Shown: one piece after another, positions 1-5,779 of the stretch
Layout of the letters: every line of letters starts with the position of its first letter
Position numbering within the stretch: position 1 is the first letter of the stretch
Assembly (NCBI GenBank): GCA_023392515.1
Contig: JAEVYX010000131.1
Coordinates: forward strand, 1 to 7,921
DNA length: 7,921 nt
Direction of reading: 5' to 3'
Source of the DNA: Bacillota bacterium
GTDB lineage: Bacteria; Bacillota; Clostridia; Christensenellales; Aristaeellaceae
Position numbers and translations under genes: made by a program
The notes under the pieces: generated by a model
Seen by the model: only the letters and a program-made list of their open reading frames with translations
Told to the model about the DNA's origin: nothing
Databases searched by the model: none

Positions 1-92
1 GACAACAGCAGGGTGTAGCCCAGGCCGCTGACAAACAGATTGCCATAGCGGGACAGCACCTTTAAGGTATTGGCGGCCATACTTTCAAACAA
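1..92 (-). CDS. Amino-acid ABC transporter permease, N-terminal fragment (runs off left edge)
   Basis: Only about 30 codons are visible. The translation begins MFESMAANTLKVLSRYGNLF and continues with VSGLGYTLLL. This 'YG..F..GLGYTLLLS' pattern is the usual N-terminus of HisM/GlnP-type inner-membrane permeases, where the first membrane helix starts. I place the start at a TTG (92-90) because AGGAGGT (minus strand, 101-107) sits 8 bases upstream of it. The first ATG (80-78) would be about 20 bases from that site. With this start the gene overlaps the stop of the upstream dehydrogenase gene by 8 bases (TTGTTTGA), so translation is probably coupled. It is the third gene of the aminotransferase operon and presumably partners with the substrate-binding protein encoded divergently at 2631. 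The ATPase gene is not in the window. The family call rests on a short stretch but fits the context well. Confidence 0.72.
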   Translation of the reverse strand, partial: MFESMAANTLKVLSRYGNLFVSGLGYTLLL

Positions 93-1206
93 TGGGCAAG
101 ACCTCCTGTGTGAGCTTGGCACCATGCACGGCGTCGTAATCTTCCACCGCTTTGATTGCGGCGCGCACCATGGCAGGGGTGATAGGGTAGGGAAGGTGCG
201 CCATGTCCGGCTGACCCACGATTTCCTCACAGTAATGGTCAAAATCGGGGGCTTCTGGGTTAATCCCCATGGCTGCAAGGCTTAAAGGCACGCGAAGCCG
301 GGCGAGAAAATTGTAAACCCGCTCCATTTCATCCAGCTGCCCATCCAGCACAAGCTGCACCAGAACACCGTAAGCGACGACGTCTCCATGCAGGCAGCGG
401 CGAATTGCGGGATGGGATTCCAGCGCGTAGTACAGGGAATGGGCCAGCGCGCCGTTGTAAGCATCTTTCACCAGGATGGATACAAGCCCGGTGCTTACAA
501 TGATGGACAGGATTGCCTCACGCAGTTCGGGGCTGTCAATCCCACTTTCACAATCCGCCAGGGCTTTGACACCCAGGCGCACGAGCGGCTCATAACAGGT
601 CTTGCCGATGGCCAGCCCCATGGCGTCGGCATGGGATACGGTATTGTTTTTGGCGGAAAACGTGCTTTCCACATGCTTGGCAATGCTGTCCCCCATGCCG
701 GCCCGCAGGTATGAAAATGGAGCCTTGGCAATAATGCCTGTGTGAATAAAGGCGTGGGCCGGGGGGCTTGAGAGGAAAAGAAACCGGTCAAAGATGCCAT
801 CCTCCCGGTACATAACCGACAGGGCCGTCACGGAAGCGCAGGTGGCGGCGATGGTGGGCAGCGTCACAACCGGCAGGTTTAAGAGATGGCCGCAGGCCTT
901 GGCGGTATCCAAAGCCCTTCCGCCGCCCATGCCCGCGATTACCTCCGCGCCCACAGCTTTTGCTTTTGAGGCGAGGGCCTGGGCAGCCTGAAAGGTGCAA
1001 TCCTCCCCGTAAAGGATGACTCCGGCCAGCTCCAGGGATGACCCTTCCATGGCATCTTCCAGCGCTTTCCGGCCGGCCTGCAGGGCCTTTTCACCCCCGG
1101 CAAGCAAAACGCGCCGTCCCAGGGGCTGAACGGCCTTCACAAAAGCCTGGTATGCTTGAGGGCCGATGGTATAGGCGGGCAGGCGGATGCTTTGCGTGTT
1201 TTCCAC
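85..1206 (-). CDS. Iron/zinc-containing alcohol dehydrogenase family protein (GldA/HcxA-like hydroxycarboxylate dehydrogenase)
   Basis: This 373-residue protein has the normal length of the glycerol dehydrogenase branch of group III metal-dependent dehydrogenases. The dinucleotide-binding GMGGGRALDTAK lies at 92-103. The three expected metal ligands are visible: Asp173 in AGMGDSIAKH, His256 in AHSLYYALE and His273 in LHGDVVAYG. The start is GTG, chosen because GGAGGT lies 6 bases upstream inside the end of the aminotransferase gene; only 2 bases separate the two genes. Family members use NAD(P)H to interconvert a carbonyl and an alcohol on small polyols or 2-hydroxy acids. E. coli HcxA (YbdH), which reduces 2-oxo acids, belongs here and its gene lies next to a YbdL-type aminotransferase. 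I therefore infer a cytosolic 2-oxo-acid reductase acting on the aminotransferase product. Glycerol or another polyol as substrate cannot be excluded from sequence alone. Confidence 0.88.
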   Translation of the reverse strand: MENTQSIRLPAYTIGPQAYQAFVKAVQPLGRRVLLAGGEKALQAGRKALEDAMEGSSLELAGVILYGEDCTFQAAQALASKAKAVGAEVIAGMGGGRALDTAKACGHLLNLPVVTLPTIAATCASVTALSVMYREDGIFDRFLFLSSPPAHAFIHTGIIAKAPFSYLRAGMGDSIAKHVESTFSAKNNTVSHADAMGLAIGKTCYEPLVRLGVKALADCESGIDSPELREAILSIIVSTGLVSILVKDAYNGALAHSLYYALESHPAIRRCLHGDVVAYGVLVQLVLDGQLDEMERVYNFLARLRVPLSLAAMGINPEAPDFDHYCEEIVGQPDMAHLPYPITPAMVRAAIKAVEDYDAVHGAKLTQEVLPIV

Positions 1207-1208
1207 CC

Positions 1209-2381
1209 TTACACCTCCGAAAGTTTTTTCAGGCGGAGCAGGGCTTCATCCAGCGTGGCTTTTTCCCTGGCAAAGTGCAGCCGAATCAGATGGTTTACCG
1301 GTTCCCTGAAGAAGCTAGAGCCCGGAACGGCGGCCACGCCGATGTTGCGTATCATCCATTCGCAGAACTGAAGATCCGAAAAACCCTGAAATGCTTCGTG
1401 ACGAAGAAACCGGGAAATGTCCACCATCACAAAGTAGGAGCCCTGGGGATTGGTATGGGTCAGGCCGATATCGTCAAGACCCTGCAAAAAGTGGTTTCTT
1501 TTGTCTGTGTACAATTGCTTTAATCCCTGGTAATACTCCGGGCCAAAGTTCAGCCCGGCCACGGCTGCGGCCTGCAGGGGCGCGGCAGCCCCCACTGTAA
1601 GAAAATCGTGGACCTTCTTGGCGCTTTCAATCACCGCTTCGGGGCCGATGAGGTATCCCAGCCGCCAGCCGGTGATGGAATAGGTTTTTGACAGGGAGCT
1701 GCAGGAGATGCAGCGGTCGTAAAGCCCCGGCAGGGAAGCCGCATAGGTATGCTGCCAAGGATCAAAGACGATGTGCTCATATACCTCGTCGGTAATGAGG
1801 AAAGCGTCGTACTTCTCGCAAAGGCTTCCGATGAAGGTTAGCTCCTCTCTTGAAAACACCTTGCCTGTGGGATTGGAAGGATTGCACACGATGATGGCCT
1901 TGGGATGCTGGCGGAAGGCCGCTTCCAACACTTCCGGGTCGAAATGAAAATCCGGGGGAACCAAGGGCACAAAGATGGGCTCTGCCCCAGAGAGGATGGC
2001 ATCCGCCCCGTAGTTTTCATAAAAAGGTGAAAATACGATGGCCTTATCCCCCGGGTTGCACACGGTCATCATGGCGCACATCATGGCTTCGGTACCGCCG
2101 CAGGTTACTACGATCTCCCGCTCCGGGTCAATCTCCCGGCCAATGGCTGCACTCTGCTTTTTGGCCAGTGCTTCCCTGAAATCCTGTGCACCAAAGGTAA
2201 TGGAGTATTGGTGCGGCCCTTCCATGGCAGCCTTTGCCAGCGCATCGGTAATCGGCTTGGGCGGGTCGAAATCGGGAAACCCCTGGGATAGGTTGATGGC
2301 GTTCCATTCATCGCTGATACGGGTCATCCGGCGGATGACAGAATCTGTAAAGGTGGCTACCCGTCGGCTTAGCTGCGGCAT
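1209..2381 (-). CDS. PLP-dependent class I/II aminotransferase (YbdL / kynurenine-aminotransferase-like)
   Basis: A complete 390-residue fold-type I aminotransferase. Visible landmarks are INLSQGFPDF (30-39), GGTEAM (95-100), CNPSNPTGK with Asn170 (166-174), ITDEVYEH with Asp198 (196-203), SLSKTYSITGWRLGY with the PLP Schiff-base Lys232 (229-243), and the substrate-carboxylate Arg367 in LIRLHFA. The INLSQGFPDF opening and the SITGWR lysine region resemble the methionine/kynurenine aminotransferase subgroup that includes E. coli YbdL. It would convert an amino acid plus a 2-oxo-acid acceptor into a 2-oxo acid in the cytosol. An AAAGGAG site 8 bases upstream supports the ATG at 2381. It is the first gene of an operon continuing into the GldA/HcxA-like dehydrogenase and an amino-acid permease, which suggests its product is reduced in place and its substrate imported. 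The exact amino acid (aromatic, methionine or branched-chain) cannot be read from the sequence. Confidence 0.93.
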   Translation of the reverse strand: MPQLSRRVATFTDSVIRRMTRISDEWNAINLSQGFPDFDPPKPITDALAKAAMEGPHQYSITFGAQDFREALAKKQSAAIGREIDPEREIVVTCGGTEAMMCAMMTVCNPGDKAIVFSPFYENYGADAILSGAEPIFVPLVPPDFHFDPEVLEAAFRQHPKAIIVCNPSNPTGKVFSREELTFIGSLCEKYDAFLITDEVYEHIVFDPWQHTYAASLPGLYDRCISCSSLSKTYSITGWRLGYLIGPEAVIESAKKVHDFLTVGAAAPLQAAAVAGLNFGPEYYQGLKQLYTDKRNHFLQGLDDIGLTHTNPQGSYFVMVDISRFLRHEAFQGFSDLQFCEWMIRNIGVAAVPGSSFFREPVNHLIRLHFAREKATLDEALLRLKKLSEV

Positions 2382-2435
2382 AGGAAAGGCTCCTTTAATA
2401 CATATAATTTAAGAATATACAATAGAACATTTATT

Positions 2436-2444
2436 AGTATACCA
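2436..2444 (-). promoter_or_regulatory. Candidate extended -10 promoter of the aminotransferase operon
   Basis: On the minus strand TGG-TATACT forms an extended -10 box (TGn plus five of six consensus bases) about 55 bases before the aminotransferase start. No good -35 lies 17 bases upstream (TATACA only), which fits an extended -10 promoter. A separate 8-bp palindrome TTTGCAAA (2468-2475) lies just upstream. The call is inferred from motif and position. Confidence 0.42.
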
Positions 2445-2566
2445 CAGCCAACCCTTTCTGTATAGAATTTGCAAACTGTTTTTTCGTGGAACTGCAAAAG
2501 AAAACCAGGTGATTTTCAAGCAGTGTCCAGAGTCTGAAAAAATGTATAAAATTACATAAAAGTGTA

Positions 2567-2595
2567 TTGACATTTACTTTGGCCTGATATACAAT
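2567..2595 (+). promoter_or_regulatory. SigA-type promoter of the substrate-binding-protein gene
   Basis: A perfect -35 TTGACA (2567-2572), a 17-base spacer and a -10 TACAAT (2590-2595) lie about 35 bases before the start codon. The implied leader is roughly 29 bases and contains AAAGGAGGG (2614-2622), 8 bases before the ATG. The leader is too short for a riboswitch or T-box. This promoter is independent of the divergent operon promoter about 125 bases away. Confidence 0.85.
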
Positions 2596-2630
2596 GAGGC
2601 ACATCCACCAAATAAAGGAGGGTTCCCTTC

Positions 2631-3431
2631 ATGAAAAAGCTGCTCTGCTCAGTGATGGCCCTGGTCATGCTGTTTGCTTTCACCACTGCTGTAGCCGAAA
2701 AGGCTCCCGCAAACCGCCTTGAAAAAATCCTTGCCGAAGGCAAACTGACTGTTGCCACCTCCCCTGACTACGCCCCTTATGAATTTCTGGACAAGGATGG
2801 AAATCCTGTGGGCTCCGATATGACCCTTGCCGCATACATTGCCGAAAAGCTCGGCGTGGAGCTGGTGATTGAGGCCATGGACTTTGACACAGCGCTGGCT
2901 GCCATCAGCACAGGCAAGGTGGATATGGCCATCGCCGGCCTGGTGCCTAAGGAAGAGCGCAAGGAAATGATGGATTTTACCGACCTGTACTACGATGACG
3001 GCAATCAAGTGATTCTAATCCTGAAAGAGAATGCTGAATCCCTGAAAACCCTTGCCGATTTTTCCGGCAAGACTGTTGCGGCCCAGAACGGCACGCTGCA
3101 AAAGGAACTGGTTGAAACCCAGCTCCCCGATGCAAAATTGGAGTTGATCACCAAGATTCCCGATGCCATCATGATGGTCATGACCAAAAAGGTTGATGGC
3201 CTGGCGCTGGCAAACGTGGTTGCCAGCCAGTACATTGCCAACTATCCCGATTTGACCGTTTGCGAAACTGCCTTCGAATATAAATCATTGGGCGTTGTGG
3301 CGGCTGTGGTCAAGGGAGAAACGGAACTGCAGGAAGCGGTTAACGCCATTGTCAAGGAAGTTGTGGATGAAAAGCTGTATTTCCAATGGATGGATGAAGC
3401 TGTTCAGCTTAGCAACAGCATGAATCAGTAA
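2631..3431 (+). CDS. Amino-acid ABC transporter substrate-binding protein (family 3, SBP_bac_3)
   Basis: This 266-residue exported protein has a Lys-Lys N-terminus, a hydrophobic core and a signal-peptidase I-like site near AVA-E (about residue 22). There is no lipobox; the only nearby Cys is Cys6. The mature part follows the family pattern: GKLTVATSPDYAPYEFLD (37-54), VGSDMTLAAYIAEKLGVEL (60-78), TGKVDMAIAGL (94-104) and PKEERKEMMDFTDLYYDD (106-123). Arg110 is at the position that normally pairs with the ligand carboxylate, and the second lobe carries AQNGTLQKEL (151-160). It should capture an amino acid or related acid outside the membrane and deliver it to a permease, probably the one at the left edge. 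In the usual D-x-A-x4-[DE] stretch of lobe two the acidic residue that binds the amino group seems to be Ala194 (VDGLALANVVA), so ligand specificity may be unusual. The specific ligand is unknown. Confidence 0.93.
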   Translation: MKKLLCSVMALVMLFAFTTAVAEKAPANRLEKILAEGKLTVATSPDYAPYEFLDKDGNPVGSDMTLAAYIAEKLGVELVIEAMDFDTALAAISTGKVDMAIAGLVPKEERKEMMDFTDLYYDDGNQVILILKENAESLKTLADFSGKTVAAQNGTLQKELVETQLPDAKLELITKIPDAIMMVMTKKVDGLALANVVASQYIANYPDLTVCETAFEYKSLGVVAAVVKGETELQEAVNAIVKEVVDEKLYFQWMDEAVQLSNSMNQ

Positions 3432-3453
3432 TAAAAAGGAAATATTGAAATAC

Positions 3454-3495
3454 AGCTTGCTGCCGTATCCTAAAGGGGTGCGGCAGCAAGCTTTT
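3454..3495 (+). terminator. Rho-independent terminator/attenuator after the substrate-binding protein gene
   Basis: The perfect 12-bp inverted repeat AGCTTGCTGCCG / CGGCAGCAAGCT (3454-3465 and 3481-3492) has a 15-base loop and is followed by TTTTC. It lies 22 bases after the stop and only about 26 bases before the next start, with no good promoter between. It may therefore act as a partial terminator that lowers expression of the downstream dehydrogenase relative to the binding protein. Confidence 0.85.
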
Positions 3496-3521
3496 CAAGC
3501 ATGTAAAGGGGGAGTATGCCA

Positions 3522-4457
3522 ATGAAAACGGCAATCAAGGCTGCGGTAATCGGCGCCGGGCATGTAGGAAGCCACGTGGCGGGCGAATTGATCCGCCAGG
3601 GGCTGTGCCGGGAACTGGTGCTGGTTGATACCGACCGGGAAAAGGCAAAGGGCCATGCGGCAGATTTGATGGATACGGTTGCATATCTATCCCATCACGT
3701 GAATGTATATGCGGGATGGTATGACCAGGTTGGGGACGCGGACATCGTGGTGATGTGCGCCGCCATTGCTTATTTCACAGATCAGGACAGGCTGAATGAA
3801 TTAAAGCCGACATTGGAAGTGGCGGATGATGTGATAAAGGGCCTGAAAGGCTGCGGCTTTTCGGGAATTATTGTATCCATCTCGAACCCTTGCGATATTG
3901 TGGCGCAATATCTCCAGGCAAAAACCGGCCTGACCGTGATTGGCACGGGCACCGCCCTGGATTCTGCCAGGTTCAGGGTTAGGCTTTCCCGGGCGCTGAA
4001 CATTGCCGCACCCAGCATACAGGGATATTGCATGGGGGAGCATGGAGACAGCCAGGTGCCCATGCTCAGTACGGTAACGGCAGGCGGTCTATCTTTTTCC
4101 CAGCTCCGGGATATGTATCCCCAGGTGGATTTTAATCAAATATGCCTAGATACGGTTACGGCCGGATGGGATATTGTACAGGGCAAAGGGAATACGGAAT
4201 TCGGTATCGCTGCTGCTGCCGCAAGGCTGATCCGTGCGATTTTGTATGATGAGCAGGCTATCCTGCCGTGTTCCGTACTGCTAAGCGGCACCTATGAAGC
4301 CCCCCGCATTTATGCCAGCGTGCCCTGCATTGTTGGAAAGGAAGGCGCAGTACCCCTTGGAGAACTGCCCCTCACACATGAAGAGAGGCAGGCCCTCTCC
4401 CAAAGCTTTCAGGTACTTTTGAGCCACCTGCCGGCAGCATTGAGGGAAGAGAAATAA
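3522..4457 (+). CDS. L-2-hydroxyacid dehydrogenase of the lactate/malate dehydrogenase family (L-2-hydroxyisocaproate dehydrogenase-like)
   Basis: This 311-residue protein is the usual length for L-LDH/MDH enzymes. Visible features are the NAD-binding GAGHVG (11-16), Asp36 after the second strand (NAD preference), SISNPCDIV (119-127), GTGTALDSARFR with Asp147 and Arg150 (141-152), and GEHGDS with the catalytic His174 (172-177). The mobile substrate loop is AIAYFTDQDRLNELK (81-95), keeping the catalytic Arg90 but lacking the PGETR motif of lactate dehydrogenases. The DR.xELK and GLKGCGFSGIIVSISNPCD stretches resemble Lactobacillus L-2-hydroxyisocaproate dehydrogenase, as I recall it. It would reduce 2-oxo acids to L-2-hydroxy acids with NADH in the cytosol. 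I prefer the ATG at 3522 because GGAG (3511-3514) is 7 bases upstream; the ATG at 3516 is only 1 base from it. It sits downstream of the binding-protein gene and opposite the aminotransferase operon, fitting a branched-chain or aromatic 2-oxo acid rather than pyruvate. Lactate dehydrogenase remains the main alternative. Confidence 0.88.
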   Translation: MKTAIKAAVIGAGHVGSHVAGELIRQGLCRELVLVDTDREKAKGHAADLMDTVAYLSHHVNVYAGWYDQVGDADIVVMCAAIAYFTDQDRLNELKPTLEVADDVIKGLKGCGFSGIIVSISNPCDIVAQYLQAKTGLTVIGTGTALDSARFRVRLSRALNIAAPSIQGYCMGEHGDSQVPMLSTVTAGGLSFSQLRDMYPQVDFNQICLDTVTAGWDIVQGKGNTEFGIAAAAARLIRAILYDEQAILPCSVLLSGTYEAPRIYASVPCIVGKEGAVPLGELPLTHEERQALSQSFQVLLSHLPAALREEK

Positions 4458-4580
4458 CAGGAGGGACTGTCCGGCCAATTGCGCATTGCCTATTAGACAT
4501 GTGTATGCAAATCCTTGGAAAGAGGACTTTTGCGCTTATCCTGTTATCATAAAATGCCACTTACGGAATGCGTCTCCACC

Positions 4581-4609
4581 TTGACGTAATGATGCCAGTT
4601 TGTTATACT
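4581..4609 (+). promoter_or_regulatory. SigA-type promoter of the FMN-binding protein gene
   Basis: The -35 TTGACG (4581-4586), an exact 17-base spacer and the -10 TATACT (4604-4609) predict a transcription start near 4616 and a leader of about 53 bases. The leader ends with AGGAGG (4655-4660), 8 bases before the ATG. No other promoter of comparable quality was seen in the 210-base gap. Confidence 0.85.
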
Positions 4610-4615
4610 ATTATC

Positions 4616-4632
4616 ATTCCTTATATAGGAAT
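4616..4632 (+). promoter_or_regulatory. Palindrome at the predicted transcription start (operator or 5' RNA stem)
   Basis: ATTCCT-TATAT-AGGAAT is a perfect 6-bp inverted repeat that begins at the predicted +1 of the FMN-protein promoter. As DNA it could be a repressor operator just downstream of the -10. As RNA it would put a hairpin at the very 5' end of the message, a known way to slow decay. The sequence does not tell these apart. Confidence 0.45.
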
Positions 4633-4668
4633 AACAGGTTTGGAAAATCATATTAGGAGGAAGAACGC

Positions 4669-5757
4669 ATGAACAAGGTCCTTTCCATGCTCCTTGCGGC
4701 CATGCTGCTTGTCCTGCCGGTTTTTGCCGCAGCGTCAGGCACCGTTACGGCAGAGGGAACGTATACTGATGGTGTTTACACTGCCAAAGCCGATGGTTAC
4801 CTGGGCCCCCTTACTGTAGAAGTCACCATTGAAGGTGGAAAGATCAAGGATATCAAACTTCTGGAAACCGCCGATACGGAAGCGATTTACAAGACGGCTG
4901 TGGATAGCGTTATCCCCGCCATCATTGCGGCCAACACCGTAACCGGTGTGGATGCCCAGTCCGGCGCCACTTTTTCTTCCAACGGCATTCTGGTAGCTGT
5001 AACCAATGCGCTGGCCCAGGCGGGCGCTACGGTGACCCTGCCCGAAGAAAAAGCTGAGGAAGCCGAAGAAGCAGAACCCTCCGCTGTAGAAGCCGGCACG
5101 GTATACATGGGCTTCGGCTCCGTGCCCAACTTCCGCAAAGGCCCCGGCACTGACAGCAAGGATGTGCAGGTCTACTCCCTCAACGTCACCATGGCCTCCG
5201 TGCTGTTTGACGAAGAAGGCCGCATACTGGATATGAATGTGGATATCTACGAAGTCAGCACGCCTAACTATGATGGCGCCAGCATGCCCCACTTCTCCGG
5301 CTGGCCGGGCAAGGAAGGCTACAACGTAACCGACCATGAAACCGAGCAGGTAACCGGCGTTTCTGAAAATACGGATGATTCCATTGCTGCGGAAGTCAAC
5401 GGCTGGCAGACCAAACGGGAACGCGGCGTGGATTACGGCATGAACGCCCAGAACGAATGGTATCAGCAGATGAATGCCTATGAGCAGATGTTCGTTGGCT
5501 GGACGGTGGAAGAAATTCAGACCTGGTTTGCAAAGTACACCTCCGCCCGCAATGGCCGGCCCATTAAGCTCAACTCCGAAAATGAGGACGATATCAAGGC
5601 GCTGGCTGAGATGACAGAAGAAGACAAGGCCATCCTGACCGATGTAACCTCCAGTGCCACCATGAGCTTGTCCGATTCCCATGGCGACATCCTGGGCGCT
5701 ATCGTGAAGGCTTATGAAAACCGCCAGCCCGCCTTGTCTGTAGGCGCGGCCCAATAA
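4669..5757 (+). CDS. Secreted FMN-binding domain protein (covalently flavinylated type) with a second, altered FMN_bind-like domain
   Basis: This 362-residue protein has an N-terminal signal peptide (hydrophobic 4-20, cleavage near FAA-ASG) and no lipobox or C-terminal membrane segment; no cysteine is visible anywhere. Domain 1 (about 30-117) is a canonical FMN_bind domain: GTYTDGVYTAKADGYLGPL, VEVTIEGGKIKDI, then DAQSGATFSS (95-104). In this family the Thr of D-x-x-[ST]-G-A-T (here Thr101) receives FMN covalently from an ApbE flavin transferase. An acidic Glu/Ala linker follows (126-142). Domain 2 (about 143-352) has a GRILDMNVDIYEV strand region, RGVDYGM and NEWYQQ segments, and ends DVTSSATMSLSD (325-336), which parallels the flavinylation motif with Ser for Gly. 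It probably carries electrons outside the membrane. The gene has its own promoter and terminator. No ApbE, Rnf or Nqr gene is in the window, so its electron donor is unknown. Confidence 0.88.
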   Translation: MNKVLSMLLAAMLLVLPVFAAASGTVTAEGTYTDGVYTAKADGYLGPLTVEVTIEGGKIKDIKLLETADTEAIYKTAVDSVIPAIIAANTVTGVDAQSGATFSSNGILVAVTNALAQAGATVTLPEEKAEEAEEAEPSAVEAGTVYMGFGSVPNFRKGPGTDSKDVQVYSLNVTMASVLFDEEGRILDMNVDIYEVSTPNYDGASMPHFSGWPGKEGYNVTDHETEQVTGVSENTDDSIAAEVNGWQTKRERGVDYGMNAQNEWYQQMNAYEQMFVGWTVEEIQTWFAKYTSARNGRPIKLNSENEDDIKALAEMTEEDKAILTDVTSSATMSLSDSHGDILGAIVKAYENRQPALSVGAAQ

Positions 5758-5779
5758 TTCAAAGATCATATTACCTACG

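Larger units (their letters stand above)
4454..4638. repeat. Three copies of the octamer ATAACAGG flanking the FMN-protein promoter
   Basis: ATAACAGG occurs at 4454-4461 (overlapping the preceding stop codon) and 4631-4638, and inverted as CCTGTTAT at 4540-4547. The copies are spaced roughly 85-90 bases apart in this 210-base gap, on either side of the promoter. They could be regulator half-sites or chance; no regulator is identified. The gap also holds a weak hairpin (4507-4533) with no T tail. Confidence 0.3.

Noticed and set aside
2382..2630. Riboswitch or T-box in the divergent intergenic region
   Set aside because: The plus-strand leader is only about 29 bases and the minus-strand leader about 47-50 bases. 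No T-box, specifier or antiterminator elements are visible.
3516..3521. Upstream ATG of the 2-hydroxyacid dehydrogenase
   Set aside because: It is only 1 base from the GGAG site; the ATG at 3522 has a 7-base spacing and gives a typical N-terminus. The difference is only two residues.
4507..4533. Hairpin GCAAATCCTT...AGGACTTTTGC as terminator of the dehydrogenase gene
   Set aside because: The stem is interrupted and no T run follows. It is not convincing as an intrinsic terminator.
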